A DNA stretch of 22,259 nucleotides from the NCBI GenBank assembly GCA_003153335.1, contig PLYG01000414.1, forward strand, positions 1 to 22,259. The letters run 5' to 3'. Under the pieces are notes generated by a model. It did no database searches. It saw only the letters and a program-made list of their open reading frames with translations, and had not been told where the DNA came from. Every line of letters begins with the position of its first letter. Position 1 is the first letter of the stretch. This DNA is from Betaproteobacteria bacterium. Lineage in GTDB: Bacteria > Pseudomonadota > Gammaproteobacteria > Burkholderiales > Casimicrobiaceae. Below are positions 6,564 to 14,444 of this stretch, one piece after another. A program made the position numbers and the translations under genes.

Positions 6564-7538
6564 ATGCGCGCAGCGTGGTATGAGAAGAACGGCCCCGCGG
6601 CTGAGGTAATGCAAGTGGGGGAACTGCCCGACCCGGTGCCCGGACCGGGCGAAGTGCTCGTGCGGCTGCGCGCCTCGGCCGTGAATCCCTCGGACGTGAA
6701 GTCACGCGCGGGCGGCCGCAAGGTACTCTGGGATCGCGTCATTCCGAACAGCGATGGTGCGGGTGTCATCGAGCGTGTCGGCGCCGGCGTCGATGCCGCG
6801 CGCGTCGGCGAGCGGGTGTGGATCTTCAACGCACAGTGGGAGCGGGCCTGCGGCACCAGCGCCCAGTATGTCGCGCTTCCCGCGGCGCTCGCGGTGCCGC
6901 TCGCCGGGCATCTTGCCTTCGAGCACGGCGCGTGCCTCGGCATCCCGGCGATGACCGCGCACCGTTGCCTGTTTGCCGACGGCCCGGTCGCGGGCAAGAC
7001 GGTGCTCGTAACCGGCGGCGCCGGCGTGGTCGCGCACTATGCCATCCAGCTCGCCAAGTGGGGCGGCGCCAAGGTGGTCACGACCGTGAGTTCGCAGGCC
7101 AAGGCGGATCACGCAAGGGCGGCAGGCGCGGACGTGATCGTGAACTACCGCACCGAGAACGTCGTCGCGCGCATCCGGGAGGCGACGGGTGGCGTGGATC
7201 ACGTGGTCGACGTGGATTTCGGAAAAAACCTGCCGGTGACGGCGCAGATCCTGCGCCCGGGCGCCATCGTCGCCTCCTACGCGTCCATGGGCGACCCGAA
7301 GCCCGCGCTTCCCTACTACGACCTGTTCCGGTTCAACCCGGTGCTGCGGCCGGTGCTCGTCTACACCATGAGCGATGCAGCCAAGGCGCAGGCGCATGCG
7401 GACATCGCGCGCTGGCTCGCGGAAACGAAGCCCATCTTCGCGATCGCCGGGCGCTTCTCGCTAGCGGATGTCGTGAAAGCGCATCAAGCGGTCGAACTCG
7501 GCGAAAAAATTGGGCACGTCATCCTGAGCATCGATTGA
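6564..7538 (+). CDS. Zinc-independent medium-chain alcohol dehydrogenase/quinone oxidoreductase
   Basis: A 324-aa MDR-superfamily protein. The N-terminal GroES-like domain contains MQVGELPDPVPGPGEVLVRL and SAVNPSDVKSRAGG, the quinone-reductase form that lacks the catalytic zinc Cys. The Rossmann domain starts at VLVTGGAGVVAHYAIQLAK (about residues 146-164), binding NAD(P)H, and is followed by the family segments GADVIVNYR and GGVDHVVDV. GGAG lies about 12-15 nt before the ATG. It probably reduces quinones or alpha,beta-unsaturated carbonyls in the cytoplasm. It follows the hydrolase by about 100 nt on the same strand and may share its transcript. Confidence 0.9.
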   Translation: MRAAWYEKNGPAAEVMQVGELPDPVPGPGEVLVRLRASAVNPSDVKSRAGGRKVLWDRVIPNSDGAGVIERVGAGVDAARVGERVWIFNAQWERACGTSAQYVALPAALAVPLAGHLAFEHGACLGIPAMTAHRCLFADGPVAGKTVLVTGGAGVVAHYAIQLAKWGGAKVVTTVSSQAKADHARAAGADVIVNYRTENVVARIREATGGVDHVVDVDFGKNLPVTAQILRPGAIVASYASMGDPKPALPYYDLFRFNPVLRPVLVYTMSDAAKAQAHADIARWLAETKPIFAIAGRFSLADVVKAHQAVELGEKIGHVILSID

Positions 7539-7541
7539 GCG

Positions 7542-7581
7542 CTGCGCGATCGGCAAGGCCACGCAGGAGCGAATCGCGCAG
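7542..7581. terminator. Possible stem between convergent genes
   Basis: CTGCGCGAT at 7542-7550 is exactly complementary to ATCGCGCAG at 7573-7581 across a 22-nt loop, just after the oxidoreductase stop and before the convergent MFS gene. No T-run follows on either strand, so intrinsic termination is uncertain. Confidence 0.3.
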
Positions 7582-7635
7582 TGCGAAGAACAACCCGGCA
7601 CCGCCGGCGCGGCCGCCGCTGTCCGCGAGCCGGCG

Positions 7636-8904
7636 CTAGGCGACTAACGCCGTGCGTGTCGCGCCCGCCGGGTGTATGCGCCGTGCCCGACGCAGCAGCG
7701 AGAACGCGATCGCGAAGTTCAGCAGATTCCACGCGACGCCGTTGATGAACGCGGCGTTGTACGAACCGGTCAGATCGAAGACTTTGCCCGACATCCAGCC
7801 TCCCAATGCCATGCCGAACATGGTGCACATGATGATCGCACCTACCCGGGTGCCTGCCTCGCCCGGCGGAAAGTGTTCCCGGACGATGATCGCGTACGAA
7901 GGAACGATGCCGCCCTGGAACAGGCCGAACAGGGCGGAGATGACGTAGAGCGACACCAGCCCGTCGAAGGGCAGGAACAACAGCAGTGCCAATCCCTGCA
8001 GCGCCGATCCGAGCAGCAGCGTACGCAATCCGCCAATGCGATCGCAGATCGCGCCCGAGATCAGCCGGCTGGCAATACCGAACGCGAGCATGACGGACAG
8101 CATTTCGGCGCCCCGCGCCGTGCCGTACCCCAGGTCTCCGCAGTAAGCGACGATGTGCACCTGTGGCATAGCCATCGCCACACAGCACGCCACGCCGGCG
8201 ATGCACAGCAGCACTTGCGCCTGGAGCGGGGAGAGCCCGAACGGCTTGCCCGGCGGCGCCGTCGCGCCGGATTTCGTCACCACAAACGAAGCCAGCGGCG
8301 GCCGCCGGCGCATCAGCACCGCCAGCGCGGTCATGGAGACGAAACAGAAAAGCCCCAAACCGAAGTATGTCTGCCGCCAGCCAGCGGTGGCGACAAAGTG
8401 CTGCACGATAGGCGGCCAGACCGCTCCGCTCAGGTAGATGCCGCTGGCGCAGACGGCTACCGCGATGCCGCGGCGGCGGACGAACCAGAGCGAAGTGTCG
8501 GCGATCAGCGGCGCGAACGTGGGGGAGGCGCCGCCGAGGCCGATCAGCAAACCGTGCGCGAGGCCAAAGGTCCAGATATTGGTGGCCATCCCCGCCACGA
8601 TGAACCCGAGACTCAGGCTGAACGCACCGATCAACAGCGGGATCATTACGCCGAAGCGATCGGCCAGGCGGCCCATCAGCATGCCGCCGACGCCGAAGCC
8701 GATCATCAGCAGCGTGTACGGCATCGAGGCGTCGGCGCGCGCCACGCCGAACTCCGCCTGCACCGCGGGCAGCGCCACGACCACCGCGTACATGCCGCTG
8801 GCCCCGATCATCATCAGCCCAAGGGTAACGACCAGGCGCATTCCGGCGTAGGACGAGTCGGTTTGTTCGTGCCTTGCAGTGTTTCTGGCCGCAGTAACTA
8901 TCAC
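7636..8904 (-). CDS. Major facilitator superfamily transporter
   Basis: A 422-aa protein with about twelve hydrophobic helices and the MFS loop 2-3 signature GMLMGRLADRFG. A half-repeat appears after a central basic loop (ISGAICDRIGGLRTLLLG). Inner-membrane carriers of this kind exchange or symport small organic acids; the substrate cannot be told. AAGGAGG lies only 2-3 nt before the GTG at 8904, which is unusually close. The first ATG is at 8841 (MRLVVTLGL). A decayed relative of this 5' end at 14297-14408 preserves similarity upstream of that ATG (ITAAT..ATARQETD against VTAARNTARHEQTD), favouring the GTG start. It converges on the oxidoreductase gene. Confidence 0.88.
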   Translation of the reverse strand: MIVTAARNTARHEQTDSSYAGMRLVVTLGLMMIGASGMYAVVVALPAVQAEFGVARADASMPYTLLMIGFGVGGMLMGRLADRFGVMIPLLIGAFSLSLGFIVAGMATNIWTFGLAHGLLIGLGGASPTFAPLIADTSLWFVRRRGIAVAVCASGIYLSGAVWPPIVQHFVATAGWRQTYFGLGLFCFVSMTALAVLMRRRPPLASFVVTKSGATAPPGKPFGLSPLQAQVLLCIAGVACCVAMAMPQVHIVAYCGDLGYGTARGAEMLSVMLAFGIASRLISGAICDRIGGLRTLLLGSALQGLALLLFLPFDGLVSLYVISALFGLFQGGIVPSYAIIVREHFPPGEAGTRVGAIIMCTMFGMALGGWMSGKVFDLTGSYNAAFINGVAWNLLNFAIAFSLLRRARRIHPAGATRTALVA

Positions 8905-9044
8905 AGCCTCCTTGGCTGGTTCGCACCGAATGCCTTCATCGCATACCGGCTAGAAAAATGCCGAAACGGCCGGAATTCAAGCGGCACACTCGAGTGCCCC
9001 GAAATGAGATCGTTCTGCTTCCAGGCGGAACTGGGCGACCGAAA

Positions 9045-9058
9045 GCATATCATTATGC
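9045..9058. promoter_or_regulatory. Operator-like palindrome
   Basis: GCATA and TATGC form a perfect inverted repeat around TCAT, in a locally AT-rich stretch about 140 nt upstream of the MFS start. Short AT-centred palindromes of this type are typical targets of IclR or GntR regulators, but no regulator gene is in the window. The link to the MFS gene is inferred from position. Confidence 0.25.
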
Positions 9059-9142
9059 GATAAGTACACGAGCCCATTCACCGATAATTGACGAACTGTT
9101 CTTGCGTCGGGAAAGAGAATGGATACCTATGAAGGAGGAGCC

Positions 9143-9193
9143 ATGGATTCGTACGACGCGGCCTATCAAGATCATTGGCTAGATACGCCCTGA
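9143..9193 (+). other. Short frame with strong ribosome site, probably a truncated gene start
   Basis: MDSYDAAYQDHWLDTP is followed by TGA. GAAGGAGGAG ends 2 nt before the ATG, giving about 5 nt from the core. Such a strong site before a 16-codon frame suggests either a regulatory short peptide or the surviving beginning of a deleted gene. Nothing identifies the protein. Confidence 0.3.
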
Positions 9194-9262
9194 TCCTTGA
9201 GGTCGTCGCGACCAGCAAGAGCGGCCGGGCGTGCTACTGGTCGGTGCTCTCCGGGCGGAGCG

Positions 9263-9982
9263 TCAAACGCCGAGGTACGCCTTACGGACCGCGGGATCGC
9301 GGGCGATGTCGCGGCTACGCCCGGAAAGAGCGACGCGGCCCGACTGGATTACGTAGGCGCGATCGGCAAGCTCCAGGCTTTCCGCAACCCGCTGCTCGAC
9401 GATGAGTACCGCGGTCCCTTCAGCGCGGATGCGGCTGATTGCCAGGAACAGCTCGTCTACGAGGCGCGGCATAATGCCCTGCGACGGTTCGTCCAGCATC
9501 AGAAGGCGCGGCCGGCCCATTAGCGCGCGACCAATGGCGAGCATCTGCTGCTCGCCGCCGCTCAAGGTCTCGGCACGCTGGTCGAGTCTCTCAGCGAGCT
9601 GCGGGAACAGGCTGAACACGAATTCGAGCGGCGCGTCCCGGTCGCTCGCGCCGCGCCGGGTGAACGTGCCGAGCCGAAGATTGTCGCGGACCTTGAGGCG
9701 CGGGAACAAGCGGCGCCCCTCGGGCACCAGCGAGACGCCCAACCGCGCCACCTGATGTGCTGGCAGAGTATGGAGCGCGGTCCCGTCGAACATCACCTCG
9801 CCTCGGTCGGGGGCGTGCATGCCGGAGGCGACCTTGAGTAACGTACTCTTGCCTGCTCCGTTGGCCCCTACAACGGCGACAATCTCGCCAGCCTCGACCG
9901 TCAGATCGAGTCCGCGCAGCGCCAACAGGCCGCCGTAGGACGCGTGGATGTCTTTACACGCCAGAAGCACGGTACTTGTCAC
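9263..9982 (-). CDS. livF: Branched-chain amino-acid-type ABC transporter ATPase LivF
   Basis: A 239-aa ATPase, the usual LivF length. Walker A is GANGAGKST (39-47), the signature is LSGGEQQML (140-148) and Walker B is LLMLDEPSQGI (160-170), followed by the D-loop and an H-loop replaced by Gln (VEQRV), as is normal for LivF. With LivG it energises the LivHM permease on the cytoplasmic side. Its start overlaps the 3' end of livG by 29 nt, implying translational coupling. It is the last gene of the operon. The real substrate may be another small amide or acid rather than leucine. Confidence 0.93.
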   Translation of the reverse strand: MTSTVLLACKDIHASYGGLLALRGLDLTVEAGEIVAVVGANGAGKSTLLKVASGMHAPDRGEVMFDGTALHTLPAHQVARLGVSLVPEGRRLFPRLKVRDNLRLGTFTRRGASDRDAPLEFVFSLFPQLAERLDQRAETLSGGEQQMLAIGRALMGRPRLLMLDEPSQGIMPRLVDELFLAISRIRAEGTAVLIVEQRVAESLELADRAYVIQSGRVALSGRSRDIARDPAVRKAYLGV

Positions 9983-10685
9983 CTAGATAGGCGGCGATCA
10001 CGTCCTTGTCGCGCACAATGTCGGCGGGCTTGCCATCCTTGAGCAGCTCGCCCAAGTTCAGCATGACGACCCGGTCGACCAAAGGCATGAGCACCTCCAT
10101 CACATGCTCGACCATGAGCACCGAGATGCCCCGTGCACGAATTTCGCGCACCAGCTCGCTGCCCGACTGTGCTTCGGGCGGGGTAAGTCCGGCCATGACC
10201 TCGTCGAGAAGCAACAACTTGGGCCGTGTGGAAAGCGCGCGGGCGACCTCAAGCCGCCGCTTTTCGGGCGGTGTTAGTTCAACGGCTTGCGCCTCGGCGC
10301 GATGGGCGAGGCCCGACCATTCCAGGATCGCGCGCGCCGTCGCACGCACTTCCTTCTCGCGCCCGCTGCGCAAGAATGCGCCCACCATGACGTTCTCAAT
10401 CACCGTCATGTCTTCGAAGTTGCGGACCACCTGGAAGGTGCGGGCGATGCCGAGCCGGCAACACTCATCCGGCCGCATTCCGGTGATGTCTTTTCCCTGA
10501 AAGCGGACGCGCCCCGAACTCGGTTTGATCGCGCCGGCGATGATGTTAAAAAGCGTTGTCTTGCCTGCGCCGTTGGGGCCAATCAGGCCAAGAATCTCAC
10601 CTTCAGGCATCGTAAAGGAGACGTGTTGGTTAGCCATAACGCCGCCGAATTGGCAGCTCACGTCGTCGATCTCAAGAAGCATCAC
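9954..10685 (-). CDS. livG: Branched-chain amino-acid-type ABC transporter ATPase LivG
   Basis: A 243-aa ATPase with Walker A GPNGAGKTT (36-44), FEDMTVIENVMVGAF and Walker B LLLLDEVMAGL (157-167), ending with the AAYLGD segment typical of LivG. The signature helix reads LTPPEKRRLEVARAL instead of LSxGxQ, a variation I know from this subfamily. The frame can begin at GTG 10685 or at the ATG three bases later (10682); GAGG lies upstream of both. It overlaps the livM stop by up to 14 nt. Confidence 0.93.
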   Translation of the reverse strand: MMLLEIDDVSCQFGGVMANQHVSFTMPEGEILGLIGPNGAGKTTLFNIIAGAIKPSSGRVRFQGKDITGMRPDECCRLGIARTFQVVRNFEDMTVIENVMVGAFLRSGREKEVRATARAILEWSGLAHRAEAQAVELTPPEKRRLEVARALSTRPKLLLLDEVMAGLTPPEAQSGSELVREIRARGISVLMVEHVMEVLMPLVDRVVMLNLGELLKDGKPADIVRDKDVIAAYLGDKYRASGV

Positions 10686-11676
10686 GTCTTACCTCGGGCT
10701 GCGCATTGCCGCGGTACCCGCAGCGCCGCGCCGCGCCGGTGATGAGGCCGGTAATACCCTGTGGTATCAGCGTGGCGACGATCATGATGAGGGCGCCATA
10801 GACAACCAGGTCGCCGCCTCGGCCGGTCCCGCCGAGGTATGCGCGGATCAGTTCGCTCGTTGGAATCAGCACCGCCGCGCCCACCGCCGGCCCCCACAGT
10901 GTGCCGATTCCACCCAGCACGGCGGGCAGGCAGATTAGGACCGAAATGGCGAAAGTGACCGTGCTGTCCGGATCGATGTAGAAAACGTACTGCGCGTAGA
11001 AGCTGCCGCAGATACTGGTGAAGAAGGCGCTCGCCGCCGCCGCCATCATTTTGTAGCGGAAGATGCTGACGCCGAGACTTTCGGCGGCCTCGCTAGAACC
11101 CCGCACCGCGCGCCAGTAAAAGCCCCACTTGGATTTTTCGATCCAATAACTGAATAGCCACAGCAGCGACGCCAGCGCAAGAATTCCGTAGTAATAGGGC
11201 AGCTTCGATTTTTGGAACTGGAAGTTGAGCCAGGAATCTCCCTTGGCCGGTATCAGGATACCGAGCGCTGCGCCCGCCCAGTCCCAGTTCAGAAGCAGCA
11301 GATACCCGGCCTCAGCGATGACGATGGTGGCGATCGCGAAGTAGTGGCCGCGCAGGCGGAAGAAGGGCCAGCCCAATAGTAGCGCCAGCAACGCCGACAA
11401 CGCCCCACCGACGGGGGCGCCCACGAGCGGACTGACCCCGTAGCGGGTGAAGAGAATGCTGGAGGCGTAGGCGCCGAGGCCGAAATAGAGTGCCTGACCC
11501 AGTGACACTTGGCCGCAGTAGCCGCCGAGCAAATTCCACGCCTGCGACAGCGCTGCGTACAAGAGCGTCAGGATCAAAATGTTCTGGGCAAACGGCTCGG
11601 TGAAGCCGAGGGGCAAGACCAGAAGCACCGCTGCGACCAAGGCGCCCAGGCGCAGGGGATATGCAAAGATGACCAT
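10672..11676 (-). CDS. livM: Branched-chain amino-acid-type ABC transporter permease LivM
   Basis: A 334-aa inner-membrane permease with about nine to ten helices. It carries the LivM landmarks LSQAWNLLGGYCGQVSLGQALYFGLGAY near residue 42, the coupling-loop region RGSSEAAESLGVSIFRYK, and GGIGTLWGPAVGAAVL toward the C-terminus. It pairs with LivH to form the translocation pore. It starts 6 nt after the livH stop, with only a weak AGGA site, so translation probably depends on coupling. Confidence 0.93.
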   Translation of the reverse strand: MVIFAYPLRLGALVAAVLLVLPLGFTEPFAQNILILTLLYAALSQAWNLLGGYCGQVSLGQALYFGLGAYASSILFTRYGVSPLVGAPVGGALSALLALLLGWPFFRLRGHYFAIATIVIAEAGYLLLLNWDWAGAALGILIPAKGDSWLNFQFQKSKLPYYYGILALASLLWLFSYWIEKSKWGFYWRAVRGSSEAAESLGVSIFRYKMMAAAASAFFTSICGSFYAQYVFYIDPDSTVTFAISVLICLPAVLGGIGTLWGPAVGAAVLIPTSELIRAYLGGTGRGGDLVVYGALIMIVATLIPQGITGLITGAARRCGYRGNAQPEVRRDAS

Positions 11677-11682
11677 GGCGTC

Positions 11683-12561
11683 CTAGAAGTATCCGAACAG
11701 ACCGCGTGGCCGAACCAGCACGACCAGCATGTAGATGGCGAATACACCCAGTTGCTTGAGGGCGGGTTCGACCACGAAGGCCGATCCTGCTTCGACCAGT
11801 CCTATGATAATGCCGCCCACCAGCGCACCGGTGAGACTACCGAAGCCGCCCAGGGCGACCGTGATGAAGGCGATCAGGACGAAGGTGGAGCCGACGCCCG
11901 GGTGGATGTAATAGAACGTTGTCATCATGACCCCGGCGACGCCCACCGCCGCGGCGCCGATTCCCCAGCCGAGCGCGTACATTTTGCGGGGGTTGACGCC
12001 AACCAGCGCCACGGCACCCGCATCCTCGCGAGTCGCCTCAAGGGCGTGGCCGAAGTCAGTATGGTGGATGAGGATGAAGAGGGCAGCGAAGGCAATAAGG
12101 CACACCACGCCCGCGGCAAGTTGAGGCAACGGCACGAACACGCCGAACAGGCTGAAGGTGCGGCCGCTGAGAATCGTGTCGTTGATACTGCGGTAGTCGG
12201 GTGTGAAGATTATTTGCGCCGTTCCCAGCAAGAACACCCCGAGGCCGAAAGTGACGAAGATCTGCGCCATCCCCTTGTTGGCTTTGACGTTCATGACAGG
12301 TTCGATGAGAACCCAGTAAACCGCGACGCCGAACAGGAACATACACGCCACGACAAGAGGCAGCAGTAATATGGGATCCAGGCCGAGCAGAGTGTAAAAG
12401 CTGAAGGTGACATACATGGAGGCCATCAGGAACTCGCCATGTGCGAAGTTCACTACGTCCATGAGCCCGAAGATCAGGCTCAAGCCGGCCGCGATGAGGG
12501 CATAGACAAGGCCCATGAGCAGGCCGCTGACGATTAGCTGCGCGATGATCTGGGAAGACAC
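11683..12561 (-). CDS. livH: Branched-chain amino-acid-type ABC transporter permease LivH
   Basis: A 292-aa permease with LivH hallmarks: GLVYALIAAGLSLIFGLMDVVNFAHGEFLM near residue 17, the cytoplasmic coupling loop ATREDAGAVALVGVNPRKMYALGWG, and GGFGSLTGALVGGIIIGLVEA. It begins with GTG; AAGGAG lies about 5 nt before it. The 90-nt gap to the binding-protein gene contains a strong hairpin. Confidence 0.93.
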   Translation of the reverse strand: MSSQIIAQLIVSGLLMGLVYALIAAGLSLIFGLMDVVNFAHGEFLMASMYVTFSFYTLLGLDPILLLPLVVACMFLFGVAVYWVLIEPVMNVKANKGMAQIFVTFGLGVFLLGTAQIIFTPDYRSINDTILSGRTFSLFGVFVPLPQLAAGVVCLIAFAALFILIHHTDFGHALEATREDAGAVALVGVNPRKMYALGWGIGAAAVGVAGVMMTTFYYIHPGVGSTFVLIAFITVALGGFGSLTGALVGGIIIGLVEAGSAFVVEPALKQLGVFAIYMLVVLVRPRGLFGYF

Positions 12562-12595
12562 TGCCGCTCCTTGATCTTAACCGCCGTGACGGCCA

Positions 12596-12617
12596 GTCGC
12601 GCCCCCCAGGGCGCGAC
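12596..12617 (-). promoter_or_regulatory. Hairpin between binding-protein and permease genes
   Basis: A perfect 9-bp GC-rich stem (GTCGCGCCC pairing with GGGCGCGAC) closes a 4-nt loop between the binding-protein stop and livH. No T-run follows. Such intercistronic stems often protect the upstream binding-protein mRNA from decay or cause partial termination, so that binding protein exceeds permease; here that role is inferred. Confidence 0.6.
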
Positions 12618-12651
12618 CCTGGAAAGAGGCGCTCGACGATAGAGATTGGTC

Positions 12652-13902
12652 CTATTTGGACTGCATTGGCCAAATCACCGGCTGAGTTGCGAGATCTAAG
12701 GGCCAGACGGTGCGGAATTCACCGTTGTGAAACTGCATCATGATTGGCGTCGCTTTGGTGTTCTGGCCGTTGGCATCGAACTTGATACCGGCCCACGGCA
12801 TGATGGTGGCAGCGCCCGGGATATCAGTGGTGGCGAGCGCCTGGCGAATCTTTTCGGGATCCGTCGAGCCTGCCCGGTTGATGGCATCGGCTAGCACGAG
12901 GAGTCCGGTTAGCTCGCGCGCCGTGTTGTCGGTAAGGCTCTTGCCGCTCCGCTTCTTGTAGAGGGCTTCGACGGCGGCAACGGACGGACGTTTCGTCGCG
13001 AGATCGAGGGCAAAGGTGCCGCGGCTGATGATGCCCTCAGCCTTGCTGCCGACGGCTTCCAGGAAAGAGGGCTCGATGTAGCCCGCGTCCTGAGCAATGA
13101 TCGCCTTCGGTTGATAGCCCAATTCTGCCATGGTCTTGACCAAGAGGATGGCGTCGGTAACGTAGGACGTCGGCATAAGCACGTCGGCACCCGCGGCCTT
13201 GAGCTGTTGCACCTCGCTGGAGAGGGACGCGCTATTGGAACGGTACTTGATGTCGGCGGCCACCTTGATGCCTCGTTCGCCAGCCACCTTGAGCTGCACA
13301 TTGGAGCTATCGGTGCCAAACAGGGTGTCCTCATGGAAAAGTGCGACATTATTTACCTGGATCTTTTTCGCCGCCTTCAAATCCTCGATGAAGTCGAACA
13401 TGGCAATGGAGAACATCTCGTCATGTGGCCCGGTGCGAAAAAAGTACTTGAGGCCTTGCCGATGGAGACTGGGCGACGACGACTCCACGGCCACAAAAGG
13501 AACTTTGTAGCGTTCTGCGACCTGACTGACCACGGCGGCGACCGAGCTGTGATAGGTGCCGACCAAGGCTACGACCTTGTCCTGTGTGATGAGGCGCTCG
13601 GCCTCGGAGCGACCCTTCTGCGGATCTGCCTGATGATCCGCCCACACCAATCGAATCTTGGCCCCACCCAGATTGGGAAGGCCGGTGCCCTTGGCCAGCG
13701 GTAGGTCGATGTCATGGGAATTGTTGATCAAGTCAACCGCCGTTTCTATGGCGTGACGAGCGTCCACGCCGACCTGTGCCGCCTGGCCCGAGAGTGGATA
13801 AATGACGCCAATGACCACTTCCTTCTGTTGCGCCCATGCCGTAGTGCTGAGCGCGCCCGCCACTACGATCGCGGCGAGACCTCGTATTAGTCGTCCTGTC
13901 AT
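12652..13902 (-). CDS. ABC transporter periplasmic substrate-binding protein (LivK/amide-binding type)
   Basis: A 416-aa type I periplasmic binding protein (Leu/Ile/Val-binding, Peripla_BP_6). The signal peptide is MTGRLIRGLAAIVVAGALST with TAWA before QQ (cut about residue 24/25). The mature part starts EVVIGVIYPLSGQAAQVGVDARHAIETAVDLIN and has the ligand-lobe segments VVALVGTYHSSVAAVVSQVAERYKVPFVAVE and YFFRTGPHDEMFS. AGGAG stands 6 nt before the ATG. As first gene of the operon it delivers substrate to LivHMGF. It is longer than LivK of E. coli (about 345-370 residues), like many members that bind aromatic or organic acids and amides, so the ligand is open. Confidence 0.9.
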   Translation of the reverse strand: MTGRLIRGLAAIVVAGALSTTAWAQQKEVVIGVIYPLSGQAAQVGVDARHAIETAVDLINNSHDIDLPLAKGTGLPNLGGAKIRLVWADHQADPQKGRSEAERLITQDKVVALVGTYHSSVAAVVSQVAERYKVPFVAVESSSPSLHRQGLKYFFRTGPHDEMFSIAMFDFIEDLKAAKKIQVNNVALFHEDTLFGTDSSNVQLKVAGERGIKVAADIKYRSNSASLSSEVQQLKAAGADVLMPTSYVTDAILLVKTMAELGYQPKAIIAQDAGYIEPSFLEAVGSKAEGIISRGTFALDLATKRPSVAAVEALYKKRSGKSLTDNTARELTGLLVLADAINRAGSTDPEKIRQALATTDIPGAATIMPWAGIKFDANGQNTKATPIMMQFHNGEFRTVWPLDLATQPVIWPMQSK

Positions 13903-14021
13903 GTGTTTCTCCTATCCATCAGAAACTTCACCACGCCGGCACAACATCATTAGACGGGTTGGACTCCGTCCGACCGACGCCGCGTGGGGCGCCGGCGCGA
14001 TTCCCGAAGGTTCGCATGATG

Positions 14022-14100
14022 TTCCTAAAATTCCGTAATTCGGACTATATTATCATTTTACGGAATTATATTTAGGAATATTGAAAATCCGAAATTCAGA
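14022..14100 (-). promoter_or_regulatory. livK promoter region: Promoter and operator region of the Liv operon
   Basis: This is a strikingly AT-rich island. On the minus strand TTCGGA (14093-14088), a 17-nt spacer and TATAAT (14070-14065) make a plausible promoter about 160 nt upstream of the binding-protein start. Two 13-bp sites have the same plan: TCCGTAATTCGGA at 14032-14044 and TCCGAAATTCAGA at 14088-14100. A longer inverted repeat joins 14022-14038 with 14058-14078, with a 4-nt insertion in the right arm. TCCG-N5-CGGA-like palindromes are typical of IclR-class operators. The second site overlaps the -35 box and the first lies downstream of the -10. Confidence 0.55.
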
Positions 14101-14296
14101 CAAACGCTACCGCCCACCGCCCGGAATTTCGCCGGTGGCGAGCGATGACCAACACCCAAACGCAACGATTCGACGCCGACCGACGCAATGCCACGCGACT
14201 CAACACTGCAAACGCTGATCCTGACTGGGGAAAGGCATCACGAAATGACTCGACTTCGGGTCGCAGGCGCCGGGATTCCGGCATGTCCGCAACAGC

Positions 14297-14408
14297 GCCG
14301 TTTGGCCCCATCAGTGCCAGGGTGACAAGCAGGCGCATCACGGCGTACGGGGTCGGTTTCCTGACGCGCGGTGGCGCTCTCGGTCGCAGCAGTAATCGCA
14401 GTTCCTCC
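14297..14408 (-). pseudogene. Decayed 5' end of an MFS transporter gene related to the one at 8904
   Basis: Read on the minus strand, about 110 nt align with the start of the MFS gene at 8904. Shared landmarks in order are the AGGAGG site, ATTACTGC/GTTACTGC, a stretch reading ATARQETD against ARHEQTD, TACGCCGTGATGCGCCTG against TACGCCGGAATGCGCCTG, and GTCACCCTGGCACTGATG against GTTACCCTTGGGCTGATG. A 2-nt deletion before TACGCC breaks the frame, and a 6-7 nt deletion follows the last landmark; beyond that no similarity remains. The alignment was made by eye. Confidence 0.6.
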
Positions 14409-14444
14409 TGGCAAAACTTATGGGTCGAGGTACCAGTGTACTAA

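Larger units (their letters stand above)
8905..9262. other. Intergenic region between MFS gene and Liv operon end
   Basis: It holds no full gene. Two palindromes are visible: CACTCGAGTG at 8987-8996 and GCATA-tcat-TATGC at 9045-9058. There is also a 16-codon frame with a strong ribosome site at 9143. I see no T-rich terminator after livF. Confidence 0.4.
13903..14444. other. Intergenic region between Liv operon and SNF2 gene
   Basis: This 542-nt stretch holds the Liv operon promoter/operator region (14022-14100) and the remnant of an MFS gene 5' end (14297-14408, minus). Between about 14101 and 14290 I see nothing recognisable. An 81-codon minus-strand frame there begins in the MFS remnant (MMRLLVTLAL) and continues into low-content sequence. 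Confidence 0.5.

Noticed and set aside
7672..9063. 463-codon plus-strand frame across the MFS gene
   Set aside because: It mirrors the MFS coding sequence. The minus strand gives twelve helices and the GRLADRFG motif, whereas this frame gives a Gln/His/Arg-rich product without structure.
11509..12369. 286-codon plus-strand frame in the Liv operon
   Set aside because: Antisense to livM/livH, with a highly charged low-complexity product. The permeases on the other strand are unmistakable.
13942..14023. AACATCAT / ATGATGTT inverted repeat around 66 nt
   Set aside because: Eight-base arms at that distance are within chance expectation and show no link to the stronger palindromes next to it.
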